From assembly GCA_022559845.1 (NCBI GenBank), contig CM040118.1, positions 237,073,224 through 237,137,223 of the forward strand: a DNA stretch of 64,000 bases. Direction: 5' to 3'. This DNA comes from Amorphophallus konjac. Its lineage: Eukaryota > Streptophyta > Magnoliopsida > Alismatales > Araceae. Both the position numbers and the translations under genes were made by a program. Shown here one piece after another: positions 44,099 through 55,248 of this stretch (positions are counted from its first letter, which is position 1; every line of letters begins with the position of its first letter). The notes under the pieces are model-generated. The model saw only the letters and a program-made list of their open reading frames with translations. It was not told the origin of the DNA and did no database searches.

Positions 44099-44454
44099 AG
44101 TACTAGAGAAGGCTAGAAGATCTCGCCGATCTAGAAGGCAAGCGACTCGAAGCCTACAAACACCTGCAAGTGTACCAGGCCCGCATGGCCCGGGCCTATG
44201 ACAAGCTCGTAAAACAGCGAGCTTTCAAACAAGGCGACCTTGTCATGATCAAGGAAAAAGAAGTCATGGCAGGGCGCTCCAGTGGAAAGCTACAACCAAA
44301 TTGGCGAGGTCCATACATCATCCAGAATGTCTATAAGGGTGGGGCCTACACGGTTTTTGATAACAAAGGCCATAGACCATTCACGCCTCTCAACGGAAAA
44401 CACATGAAGCTATACTATGCACCAGTGCACGAGTTCGCACGCCAACCAGACTAA
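44099..44454 (+). pseudogene. pol: Integrase C-terminal domain of element D
   Basis: It continues the D integrase after element E. A TAG at 44104-44106 is in the D frame; then come LEDLADLEGKRLEAY and an open stretch from 44170 (ARMARAYDKLVKQRAFKQGDLVMI, then KLQPNWRGPYII and MKLYY), the usual end of Tat-type integrase. No chromodomain is present. The stop is at 44452-44454. Confidence 0.85.
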
Positions 44455-44700
44455 GGCGCGCATCCCAGCTACTATCAATAAGGCCGATCCTTCCCTGTGA
44501 ATGATTCAACCGGCCAGTCTTCCCAGTCTACAATTCCCAGTCAACCAGCCAGCTCAGCTCCTCGAAACCACTGCCAGGCATCCGTAGGGACTGATCTCCT
44601 GCCCTCATTCCCGTCACCATAGGGGCACGGGCACTTCTGCACCAGGACCAGCCTAGTCGCCAGGCTCACAGGTAAGTCAAAAAAATAATAATAATAAAAT

Positions 44701-44920
44701 AGGGTTAAAAATAGAGATACCCCGGCAGACCCAGTCATCCCCACCACAATAGGGTGGCTGGGGGCAAAAAGGCCAATAACCCGGCTGAGGTGAAAACCCG
44801 AAAGGGCACCTCAGGTAAAATTGGGAAACCCCTCGACGTGAAAACCCGCAAGGGCGCGTCGGAAAAAGCTAAAGGGGGTCGGCTCTAGCGAAAACCCGAA
44901 AGGGCGATAGAGCCGATAAC
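44701..44920 (+). ncRNA. GNRA-hairpin cluster 1 in D 3' region
   Basis: It opens with AGGGTTAAAAATAGAGATAC and holds three hairpins. Hairpin 1: arms 44785-44792 and 44807-44814 (CTGAGGTG/CACCTCAG). Hairpin 2: arms 44833-44840 and 44855-44862, with two G-U pairs. Hairpin 3: arms 44879-44890 and 44905-44916, 12 positions with one G-A mismatch. Between the arms each has AAAA, CCC, a tetraloop (GAAA, GCAA, GAAA) and GGG, so the apex is a CCC/GGG stem closed by a GNRA loop with an A4 bulge on its 5' side. It lies after D pol, in the sense strand. Whether it is an independent RNA or part of the element transcript is unknown. Confidence 0.6.
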
Positions 44921-45469
44921 GAGAAAATCGTCTTCTCCCCACCAGTCAGAATGGCCTTCCACCTATTCCTTAGTGGGCCGTTAGCCTTATCCAGAGCCAG
45001 TCTTCAATCCACTTGCACTGTTACGACGTAAGCTCTCCAATCCCCAGTTAACCCGGCACTATTCCTGCTCAGTTTGACCAACCTTTGGCCCTTGCTTCGA
45101 CAGCACAGATCAACCAGTCCCTGTAACAGTCAATCTCCCAGTCACCATACCAGTAGACTTGTGTCCCGACATACTCCCAGACACTCATCATTCTCTACTC
45201 CTACCTCCTACATCTCCTACAAATTCAGAGCCTCCCAGTTCATTATAATCCCAGTTCCCCCATCCAATCCCTGATCCACAAGCCATAACTCCAGTCATAT
45301 CTTGCCATGACAAAGTGGCCCTTCACCACCATGGCGTGAGAATTTCTAAAAAAAACCTTATGAGTGGCCGAGCAATATCCGGCCACCCACACCTTCCAGT
45401 CTCAGGTTACGTCCCCTGACAGTAACACGCTATGGACGGCAGTATAAAAAATAATAATATATATATAAT

Positions 45470-45692
45470 GGGGTTAAAAATAGAGATACCCCGGCGGCCT
45501 CAATCAACTCCCTCTACGAGGCGACTAGGGGAAAAAATTGCCACCAACCCAGCTAAGGTGAAAACCCGAGAGGGCACCTTAGGTAAAATCGGGTAACCCC
45601 TCGGTGTGAAAACCCGCAAGGGCGCACCAGAAAAAGCTAAAAGGGGCCAGCTCTGGCAAAAACCCGCGAGGGCGGTAGGGCTGGTAAAGAGA
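45470..45692 (+). ncRNA. GNRA-hairpin cluster 2 in D 3' region
   Basis: A diverged duplicate of 44701-44920 with the same opening text. Arms are 45553-45560/45575-45582 (CTAAGGTG/CACCTTAG), 45603-45608/45623-45628, and 45647-45658/45673-45684. The tetraloops are GAGA, GCAA and GCGA, all GNRA. Compared with cluster 1, the changes in the arms are mostly paired: G-C to A-U in hairpin 1, C-G to U-A and A-U to G-C in hairpin 2, G-C to A-U and U-A to C-G in hairpin 3. Confidence 0.6.
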
Positions 45693-46470
45693 AAAAAAGA
45701 ACTCTCTCTCTCCCTCTCCACCCTTCACTTACGAAGCCGTCGGCTATCACACGCCCCGACGACAAGCTCAACATACCTCCACAATAATGGTGGCCACTAC
45801 ACCCCCGAGGGTCGGTCATCGCCAGCTCCCAGTTCTAGTTTCGGCTACAACGCCTCTACAGGCCAGCAGCCAGCCCTCAGTCCCAGCACTTCGGCTACAA
45901 CACCTTCACAGGCCAGCCGCCAGCTTCCAGTCTCAACCGGCTACAACGCCTTCACAGGCTAGCGGCCAATTTTCAACTCCAGCCTCGGCTATAACAGCTT
46001 CGCAGGCCAGCCGCCAGCTTCCAGTCTTCGGCTACAACGCCTTTGCAGGCCAGCCGCCCAGCCTCCAGTTCTAGTTTCGGCTATAATGCCTTCGTAGGCC
46101 AGCCGCCCAGCCTCTAGTGCCAGCCTCGGCTACAACGCCTTCACAGGCCTAGCCGCCAGTTTTCAACTCCAGCCTCTACTATGACGCCATCGCGGGCTAG
46201 CCGCCAGCTCCTGGTTCCAGTTTCGGCTATAGCGCTTTCCAGACTAGCCGTCTGACTCAGCTCCAGCTCCCAGCTATCGTACCTTTCCAGGTCACCCAGC
46301 TGGCTTCGGCTCCAGTCCCTAGATAGTCCCAGCTTCAATTTCCAGTCCCTCTCCCAGTCTCGGTCTTGGTTGCCATGTCCTCTTAGGCCGCCCAACCAGT
46401 TCAATCCCAGTTTCCCAGACGCATACAAATCCCATTCTTCGGCTAACGGCCTAATGCTAGCCAATGCTCC
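45693..46470. repeat. TTCGGCTACAACGCC minisatellite in D 3' region
   Basis: About eight or nine degenerate copies of a roughly 45-60 bp unit between about 45825 and 46270: TTCGGCTACAACGCCTTC, then GCAGGCCAGCCGCCAGC, then a C/T-rich spacer. The rest (46270-46470) is a decayed continuation. No supported gene; the open frames here are due to the repeat. Confidence 0.75.
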
Positions 46471-46737
46471 ACCATCCAGTTTAGAGTCAATACACCTTCC
46501 AGAATCACCTCTTCAACCATAAGCCAGGTAAACCCCCCTGTTCTTATGGGCCTACGTTGGTCCCCTGGTATGCAAGCTTTCACCCTCCAGGGGGATTGGC
46601 CCCACATATGGACCTTTCTTTCCCCTACTACCCAGTACTCAACCTCCAGCTTCTAACACCTTCTTAAACCCGGTCCCTGCTATTCCTTATCACTCATGAT
46701 GATGCATCATAGAACAAGCAAAAATGACTGACAATAA

Positions 46738-47553
46738 GTGGTCGTCAGTTCACACGCATCATTCCATTCCATCGAAGAAGGGAGGGAACAACCCAGTAAA
46801 CAAAGGATCTGGAGTTTGTCATTAATACTCTGTAACAAGAGCCCAAGACATGCCCTTCGGGTAACAAAATCCATACACTCCAGACATCAAAAAAAAAGAA
46901 GAGAAGAAAAAGGGGGGAAAGATACAATCGGGGCTCCGGCTCAGTCCCCTCTAGCGCCGCAAGGTGAGAGTCCGCTGCTGCAAGCTCCGCCTCCAAGGTG
47001 GACAAGAGCTGGGCACTGGCTCCAATTGTGGTCTCAGCCGCCTGCCACTCGGCTCGGATGCGCTCGGCAACTGCCTGTCGCTCCTCCCAGGCATTCCTCA
47101 AGGCCTCAACCTGACTCTCTACCTCCTTCAGCTGTGCGGCTCGCCCCTGAGATGCCAACGTGGTCGCTTCAGCGTGACTCCTCTGCTCAGCTATGGCTGA
47201 CACAAGCCGAGCCCGCTTCTCCTGTGCCTCTCGGATCGCCGCCAGCCTCTGAGCCCTCTGCTCCTGCACCTCGCGGAGTCTCAGGTACTCGGCCCAGATC
47301 CTAGCCAACCCGGACATCCAGAGATCGCGTGGCAATCCGAGCGCGTGGTAGCCCTGGTTGCACTCCCGCAGTCGCTGCCTCAGGTCCTCTGGAGAGGGTA
47401 GGGGCTCGCTCTGTGAGTAGCCTCGCGCCTGCTGGAGCAGGGTGACACCTGCACTCGCCTCTAGCAATGGCTCTGGCGGGGAGGCGAATGGAGGCACCTC
47501 GACCCCTAAATCTAGGGAGAGGTCTCCGGACGCAGCCAACACTTCAGTGGAAC
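46738..47553 (-). pseudogene. Last exon of antisense gene in D: coiled-coil protein
   Basis: On the minus strand a frame runs from an AG splice acceptor at 47553 (TATGAAG before GTTCCACTG). It encodes STEVLAASGDLSLDLG, then a long Ala/Glu/Arg-rich region (REVQEQRAQRLAAI, EKRARLVSAIAEQRSHAEA, SQVEALRNAWEERQAVAERI) that looks like a coiled coil of about 130 residues. It ends near LEGTEPEP; the residues after that look non-coding. Antisense genes downstream of pol are known in Tat-lineage elements. Function unknown. No stop breaks the coiled-coil part. Confidence 0.6.
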
Positions 47554-48075
47554 CTTCATAGTTCCAACAAACACCAAAGGGAGTCAGTAAAACATAAAAG
47601 GCTTCCTTCGACAAACAAGGTGAAAAACTTGAGAAAAAGGAAGAAGGAGACAAGTCTTGACTCCTCACCTAGAGCAAGTCCAGCTATCCCTGCAGCACCA
47701 TCTGTCGGAGTCTGGGAAGGCAACTGCACCTCCACCTCCATAGCATCACCTACCGGGGTCGGAGAGGGCAATGATTCCTCAACCGCCTGGTCATCTCCAG
47801 CAAGCACAGGTGGGACAGGGGGCTCCTCCTGCCCGCCCTCACTAGGAGCCGACACGTGCTCCTCCCCGGACTCTGACGCTGCAAGTAACCCAAGAACGTC
47901 AGCACTCTACCTTATAGGGCTAATAAGCGCCAAATGAAGATGGAAAGGACCACCGCATACCTCCAAGAGCGGCCCTCGCCGAAACTTCTCTGCCAGCAGA
48001 GGCTCCGGAGGATGAAGAGCTCGAGCTTGAACTCTCCTCTGTCGCCACCATCGTCTGAAGAGCTCGACGAGGCCC
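47554..48075 (-). pseudogene. Internal exons of antisense gene in D (left of H)
   Basis: Minus-strand exon-like segments: 47669-47878 (acceptor TTGCAG, donor GTGAGG), encoding a Pro/Glu/Ser-rich peptide such as EEPPVPPVLAGDDQAVEESL; and 47961-48075 (donor GTATGC), Ser-rich, whose 5' part lies on the far side of element H at 60688-60728. The intron between 47669 and 47553 is about 115 bp. Splice sites were chosen by consensus and by continuity of open frames. Confidence 0.5.
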
Positions 48076-50252
48076 TGACTGACCACAAACCTCGTCGTTA
48101 AAAGCCGTGCCTCAATTTACAATTTACCGAACTCACTCACTTAAACTCTATTGAATTTAGCGTAAAATGGTGAATACGGGTCGATCCACAGGGAGACAAA
48201 ATAACTTTTAAAATAGTATGGATGAGAATTCTTATGTTTGAGAAATCCAATTTGTGTGAGATTAAACTAAAGAAGATAAGATTATATGAACTTAACTTAA
48301 GTTACGAATACGAGAAGGTGAGAAAATACAAGAAAAATTGAATAAAAACAACAGAGAGATTGGAAAAGGAATATCTTTGAAACTGGAGGGATTCAGGAAA
48401 AGTGGAAGAAAACAAAGTTGTAGAGGACGACGAGAGGAAGAAGATTGATGAAGGACTTAGAGGCAGAAAATGAGAGGAAGAAGGTGAAAATCATGAAAAA
48501 CCGAGATCTATATGGACGGATGAACAGTAAAATCTAGAAAAATTGACCTTTAGAAAATTAATTCTATCTTGAAAACGGTTGAGAATTAGAAGACGAGGTA
48601 GAAGAAGAAATTGAAGATGACTTGAGAACACACAACTTTGATGAACAACTCAAGAAGAAAATAAGCTCAGAAGGGGGTGAAAACTTAGATAAAAGATCTG
48701 TGAAGATTAATGATAAACATAGATGATCACAAACTAAATCGTACAGAACAGACCTTTAGAAAATAATTAATAACTTTAAAACGGGGGTGATTTAGAGGAA
48801 GTGGAAGAAAGATGAAGTCTATATCTAAGGGAGAGGAAGAACTTTTGTGAAGAAATAAGAAAGAAAAGAGATCAAGAAGGGCTTCAAAATGGAAGAACGG
48901 TGAAGGTTATCCCTGCGAATGAACAGTAAATACCCAAAACAGAACTAAGAAGATCATGCCATATCTTGAAAACGAGGAGGAATTAGAAGAAATGGTAAAC
49001 ATAAAAAATGTGGAGAACAAAAAAATGAACAACTTTGATGAAGACAGTAACTTCAAATGGAGTACACAACAATATTTAAATGGGCAAATAACAGTCTAAA
49101 ATCTTAAACACACCAAGAACATAACAACATAACAAAGGAAAACCACAAAGATTACAATAAAATATCTCAAAACACACACTACAAATCTTCTCACGTATCT
49201 CTCCCTAAGCCAACCACAACCCCCCTCTTAACAATAGGGGCCCTATTTATAGGGCTAAACTTAACCCTATTCCTCATGTGAAAATCTTTACTTTTCTTTG
49301 CCATTTTTAGTTATTCTTTGTCTCTTTCTCTCTATTTCCACAGAGGCAACCGCATTTGCTTTCTCTCCTACGCTGCTGTCTCTCTTTTTCTCACGTCGGC
49401 AACCTACTTTGCTGACTTTGAAATGCCATTGCCTTTATTTGCCCGAAGCCGCCAGCGTCGGCTGCGTGAAGCCCGGCTGTCGCTGACCGTTGTTCGCGCC
49501 CTACTTGGCCTCGTGAAGGTCCGCAACTGCGGCTTGGCCGCATCTGTTGACATCTCAAACCACCTTCCAGCTGACGCGTTGCTATCCGTGAAGCCATTTT
49601 GAAGACACTCGTGCCGCTACTGTGTGCATGCATTGGCCGCATCGGTTGCGGTTGGCAAAGCGGCTTGGCCGCTCGTTCGTGCGCGAAGGCCACCCGAAGC
49701 CAGCCCAACCTGAAGAGTCCGATGAAGCTCATGCCAACCACGTCACTGTGGAGCCACCATGCATGCACGTTGGCGGTGCAGCCAACGTGAAGGGCCATCA
49801 TGTAACCTGTACATAAGATATGAAACGTTGAAGTAAGATACATATATAAAGTATCCTGCACAAGCTACGTGAAGCCTTCATGTTATATACATGAAGCCTT
49901 CATGTTATATATATATATATATATATAAATTAGTTGTTATTATTATTTTTTCTTTTCTTTTTCTTTCTTTTTGTTTCTTTTAACCAAGTCCATGGGCCTT
50001 ATGCCCATTTATATTATATTTTATTTTGTTTTTTTTCTTTAACGGATTTGGGCCCATTATTGTGCAGGTTTGCCATCGTCATCTTCATTCCTGCAAAATA
50101 AGTAAAGTTATTTATTAAAATTACTGAATTCCATCAAACTAAATATTTTACTTTAGGTTGTGCTTAAGTGTGATAAATGTATAGTGATGCATATTAAGGC
50201 TCATAAACGTGTGGTATAAGATTAATTAACATGTAAAATTACACATTTATCA
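48076..50252 (-). repeat. 3' LTR of element H
   Basis: 2177 bp. On the minus strand it begins TGATAAATGTG. A (TA)n run lies at about 49902-49926, and a TATA box CCCTATAAATAGGG (minus) at 49241-49254. The frames 49298-49861 recur identically in the other LTR and are not recognised as protein. Confidence 0.9.
49241..49254 (-). promoter_or_regulatory. TATA box of H 3' LTR
   Basis: CCCTATTTATAGGG on the plus strand, CCCTATAAATAGGG on the minus strand. The partner copy is at about 59652-59665. Confidence 0.55.
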
Positions 50253-50263
50253 CACCCCCCAAC
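50253..50263 (-). promoter_or_regulatory. Polypurine tract of element H
   Basis: The minus strand reads GTTGGGGGGTG immediately before the 3' LTR (TGATAAATG). Confidence 0.75.
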
Positions 50264-51660
50264 TTACTCATTGCTAGTCCCTTAGCAATGCAATTAATGA
50301 AAAATTTTAGGACCAACAAGAGATTAAAGTATCCAGGCTTCATTTCCAGACCATCTTTCATAGAGTTAACTAAGGATCAGGAATCTGGAATAATTACCAC
50401 AGACTAGCCGTATATCGGAAATTCAGGTACGTGATAAAGAATTCTAATCAAAATTCAGTAGCACTTGTGCATGTGTAATACTAAATTCACAGTATAGACA
50501 ATTGCGTCCTCCAATTGCTATTCCGAACAAATGTCTTTCAATTCTGCACTTCTTAATCAGAGCGTTCAGCATACTAGCTTTTTATCTGCCTTATTACTTT
50601 GTCCCTTTTGGGATCTTTTGTATTCTTTTTTTTTTTACCTTTTTTCGTTACACTCATGATGCTGCACTACCCTTCACTGTTTTACACGAACCTCAACACG
50701 TCTTAGGTGAAGTAGGCCCGGTTACACAGATCAAAGTTCCCTTTTCCTTTTGACGCGAACCTCAACACGTCTTAGGTGAAGTAGGCCCGGTTACTCAGAA
50801 TCGGAGCATTTTTCATGGTGTTTATTTTTTTTTCTCATACTTTTGTCACTTGTGCATTTGCACTAATTTTTGATAAATAGCATGACAAAAGGCTTATAAA
50901 TAAAAGATCTCTTCCTTAAGAAGTGCTGAATATCAGACAACATACCCAAAATAGCAGAAGGCTTGTCCTACTTGTTTCATTAGCGTGCAATGTGATTTTA
51001 TTTTTTCCTAAAGTGCACATGAACTTTAAAGAGCTTCTTAAATCAATTTTCTATGGCTAGATTAAAGAAATTATCCATCATCCTTTTCCCTAATCGTTTC
51101 CATTCCAGAATCATTTTCAATTTAGCATGAATCATGAAACTCAATATGGGGATTTACATGACAGATTCTTATTTAACAATGTAGGGTATCATCCAAGAAT
51201 TCATTGTATTCTCATGAAAAAATTTTTTCTCCCCCCCCAATTTAAATGGCATTGTCCTTAAGGGCATATGTAAATAGAAAACCAGAGAATAAGTAAACAT
51301 AAAATATGGTTATGATGGAAGGACACAACCTGGTGGGCAGGGTGAAGTGACGAAAGCGCCTTCTCGTTGTTGCGTGCAACTGAAACACAAACACACAAAA
51401 TATCAAAGCACAAAAATCGTGGGTTGCCTCCCAGAAGCGCTAAGTTTACCGTCTTCAGCCAGACGCATGAAGGTTTGAAAGGAATTCATACCTGATCACT
51501 TAATGTGATGGATTCTTTAGGTGATAACAGCTCATTTTCCAAGTAGGGTTTTAACCTTTGACCATTAACAGTAAAAATATGACCATTTTGTGGATTTAGA
51601 ATTTAGACGGCGCCATGGTCAAATACCTTAACAACAGTAAACGGTCCATCCCATCTGGAT
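50264..51660 (-). other. Non-coding 3' region of element H
   Basis: AT-rich DNA between the integrase end and the PPT. It contains a direct repeat of about 50 bp, GCGAACCTCAACACGTCTTAG-like, at about 50686-50737 and 50753-50803. No env-like or other gene is supported. Confidence 0.6.
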
Positions 51661-51661
51661 T

Positions 51662-52084
51662 TCAACTTACCAGGGAACAAACGTAGCCGTGAGTTAAAAA
51701 GCTAAACTTTTTGATTTTCATGGAAAGTTTTCTTATGAATATGTTGATCATGGAAAGCCTTGGTTTTAGCTTTATAAATCCGAGAATTTTCATATGCTTC
51801 GTTCTGATGTTCCTCCAGTTCATTGAGTTGTAATGCTCTTTGGGCTCAGCTTGATTGAGATCAAAATTCACTTGCTTAATGGCCCAATATGCTCTATGTT
51901 CCAGTTCGACGGGCAAGTGGCAGGCTTTTCCAAAAATGAGACGATAGGGAGACATACCGATAGGAGTTTTGAATGCAGTTCTATAGGCCCAAAGTGCATC
52001 ATCTAGTCTCTCGGACCAGTCTTTCCTATCCGGCCTAACTGTCTTATGCAGAATGTTCTTTATCTCCCTATTGGAAACCTCCAC
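51662..52084 (-). pseudogene. pol: Integrase C-terminal part of element H
   Basis: It follows a frameshift near 52070-52085. It shows the catalytic Glu region [11 protein letters not shown], then [45 protein letters not shown]. The later residues drift out of the family pattern after about 51840, so another frame change is likely. Confidence 0.8.
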
Positions 52085-53022
52085 CTGCCACTAGTTTGGG
52101 GATGATAGGGGGTAGCAAGTTTATGAGTGATGCCATATTTCCGAAGCAAAGTTCGGAATTGAAAGTTCGTGAAATGAGACCCCCCATCACTAATCATAGC
52201 CCGAGGACACCCAAATCTAGAGAAGATGTTCTTTTTCACAAATTTCATCACCACCTTATGATCATTGGTCCTTGTGGCTATAGCTTCAATCCATTTTGAA
52301 ACATAGTCAACCGCCACCAAGATGTATTCATATCCAAAGGATGGTGGAAACGGTCCCATGAAATCAATTCCCCAAACATCAAAAATTTCCACTACCAGAA
52401 TGGGATTAAGCGGCATCATATCTCTCTTAGAAAGGTTGCCCACAGCTTGACACCTTAAACATGTTTTTGAAAATTCATAAGCATCCTTAAATAAAGTGGG
52501 CCAATAAAATCCACTTTGTAAAACCTTAGCCGCAGTTTTCTTTCCCGAGAAGTGTCCCCCACAAGCTAGATTATGACAAAAATTTAATACTGACTGTTGT
52601 TCCTCTTCGGGGACACATCTCCTTATGATCTGATCAGGACCCATGTGGAACAGTTCCGGGTCCTCCCAAAAATAGTGTTTGACCTGTGAAAAGAACCGAT
52701 CCTTTTCCTGCTTAGTCCACCCACCCGGGATTTGTTTTACTGCCAAGAAGTCGACAATGTGAGCATACCAGGGGGTGGAAATGTGAGAGATAGATAACAA
52801 ATGTTCATCCGGAAAGGAATCAGACATGGGAGCACTCTCAGGTATCACTATCCTAGACAAATGATCAGCCACAACATTCTCTAAGCCCTTCTTGTCTTTG
52901 ATTTCCAAATCAAATTCTTGTAGTAATAGAATCCATCGAATCAAACGGGGTTTCACATCCTTCTTGGTGAGCAGATATTTTAAAGCAGAGTGATCAGAAT
53001 AGATAATGACTTTGGCCCCCAA
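52060..53022 (-). pseudogene. pol: RNase H end and integrase of element H
   Basis: It follows a frameshift at about 53000. It opens with [12 protein letters not shown] (RNase H end). The zinc region has [15 protein letters not shown] and CLRCQAVG, and the integrase core has [11 protein letters not shown] (Asp), [10 protein letters not shown] and [11 protein letters not shown] (Asp). It ends in [10 protein letters not shown], where the frame is lost just before the catalytic Glu. Confidence 0.88.
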
Positions 53023-54767
53023 CAGATAAGAGCGAAATTTTCCATGGTAAAAACAACGGCCAGAAGTTCTTTCTCTGTGGTGGTATAATTCAATTGAGCA
53101 TCCGCGAGAGTGCGACTAGCATAATAGATCACCACAGGTTTCTTATCGATCCTTTGCCCCAAGACAGCTCCAATAGCATAGTCCGAGGCATCATCGCACA
53201 TGATTTCGAACCGCAGTGACCAATCTGGTGTTTGAAGAATTGGAGCTTGGGTCAGGGCTGCCTTTAGAGAATGGAAAGCTTCAAGGCAAGACTCATCGAG
53301 CTGGAATGGTGTGTCCTTGGCTAGGAGCTTAGTGAGCGGACGAGTGATGGTAGAGAAGTTTTGAATGAACCTTCTATAAAAACCCGCATGGCCAAGAAAA
53401 GAGCGGATTTGTTTGACGGACGAAGGGGGAGGAAGATTGGAAATCAGATCGACCTTAGCCTTGTCTACTTCCATCCCCCTTTCAGAAATAACATGGCCTA
53501 ACACAATGCCCTCTCGTACCATAAAATGGCTTTTCTCCCAACTTAACACCAGGTTGGATTCAATGCATCGTGCCAGCACCTTCTTCAAATTCTCCAAGCA
53601 ACAATCAAACGAGTCACCGAAAACTGAGAAGTCATCCATGAAAATCTCCAAAAATTCTCCCACCATCTCAGAAAAGATTGCCATCATACACCGCTGAAAG
53701 GTGGCAGGGGCATTACAAAGCCCAAACGGCATTCTCCGAAAAGCAAACGTGCCATAAGGACACGTGAATGTAGTTTTTTCTTGATCGCCCGGGTAGACCG
53801 CAACTTGATTGTACCCGGAATATCCATCCAGAAAGTAAAAATATCTTTGCCCAGCCAATTTCTCCAAAATCTGATCTATAAACGGGAGAGGGAAATGATC
53901 TTTCTTTGTCATTGAATTTAATTTTCTGTAATCAATGCAGACTCTCCACCCCGTTTGTATTCTCATTGGCACTTCTTCTCCCTTCTCATTTTGAATCACG
54001 GTCAGCCCAGATTTCTTTGGAACAACTTGTGTGGGGCTGACCCATTTGCTATCAGAGATGGGATATATAATCCCGGCATCCAACCACTTCACCACCTCTT
54101 GCTTGACTACCTCTTTCATGTTTGGGTTCAGTCGGCGTTGCATCTCCCTGCTCGGCTTGGCATTGTCCTCTAAGTAAATGTGATGCATACAAACATCCGG
54201 ACTGATGCCCTTGAGATCTGTCACCGACCATCCCATTGCCCCCCTATGCTCCTTAAGGACATCTAAGAGCTGAGATTCCTGAGCAGAAGTGAGATGAGAA
54301 GCAATAATCACGGGCAGAGTTTGGTCAGGACCCAGATAAGCATATTTGAGAGAGTCCGGCAGAGGTTTCAGTTCAAGAGTAGGCGGCTGATCCAGAGATG
54401 GAAGTGCAGGTTTGGATTGTAATGGAGGGAGTGATTCTACCCTAGACCAGGGTGAGAAAGAGAGAGAAGAATCCTGAAGCATGCTACCCTCTTCTAGGGT
54501 GTCCTCGATGTCATCCGGACTTTCATCCATCACCTCCTCAAAGATATCAATGATATTACATTCTTCTTCATGGTCCGGGTATTGAGAAGCCTTAAAAACA
54601 TTCAACGCAACCTTCTCGCCTCCAAACGATATATCCATCATTCCCGTGGCACAATTGATATTGGCCTTAGCCGTAGCTAAAAATGGACGCCCCAAAATGA
54701 TGGGTGTGTGCTTTAGATCCTGGGTCGAGGCCATATCCAAAATGAGAAAATCCACCGGAAATAACAC
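52980..54767 (-). pseudogene. pol: RT and RNase H of element H
   Basis: A 595-codon open stretch. The N-terminal part has the end of the protease (TPIILGRPFLATAKANINC). A linker follows, then RT: RRLNPNMKEVVKQEVVKWLD, KWVSPTQVVPKKSG, RVCIDYRKLNSMTKKDHFPL, MPFGLCNAPATFQRCM and the catalytic FMDDFSVFG (about 53640). RNase H then shows FEIMCDDASDYAIGAVLGQ and [12 protein letters not shown]. It ends in a frameshift inside RNase H. Lengths and motifs fit Athila. Confidence 0.92.
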
Positions 54768-55248
54768 TCATGCACCTTGACAATAACATCCTCCAACAGA
54801 CCCCTTGGAGTTTTCACCGACCGATCCGCCAATTGAAGGATTATTGAAGTGGGTTTTAACTCCCCAGATCAAACTGCTCATAGATAAAGGTGGGCAAAAG
54901 ATTTATGCTAGCACCTAAGTCTAGCAATGCTCTATCAAAAGTGACTCCACCTATAGCACATGAGATTAACGGGGCTCCGGGGTCCTTCAATTTCTTTGGT
55001 AAATGATTCATCAAAACCGCACTCACATCCTCGGACAAGCGGATCTTTTGAGTTACAGCCTTCGACTCCCTCTTCGGAGTACAAAGCTTTTTTAAAAACT
55101 TCGCATATGCCGGCACATGCTTGATGGCGTCCAAGAGTGGAATATTTATATTAACCTGTTTAAACAATTCCACTAATTCTTCTTGATGCACCGGTAATTT
55201 CTTGTGAGCCTTCGACTTCAGAGCATCGGGAAAAGGGATTTTTGGCAC
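54768..55248 (-). pseudogene. pro: Protease region of element H
   Basis: The frame 54856-55248 encodes LLDAIKHVPAYAKFLKKLCT, ISCAIGGV and ALLDLGASINLLP, with the Asp-Leu-Gly-Ala-Ser active site typical of Athila proteases. A frame break near 54856 separates it from the ILGRPFL block in the RT frame. Confidence 0.88.

Noticed and set aside
49298..49861. Frames of 94 and 156 residues as possible small genes
   Set aside because: Identical copies at 59710-60273 show that they are part of the H LTR.
50264..51660. Possible env-like gene in element H
   Set aside because: Some Athila elements carry one here, but no long frame or membrane-protein pattern is present.
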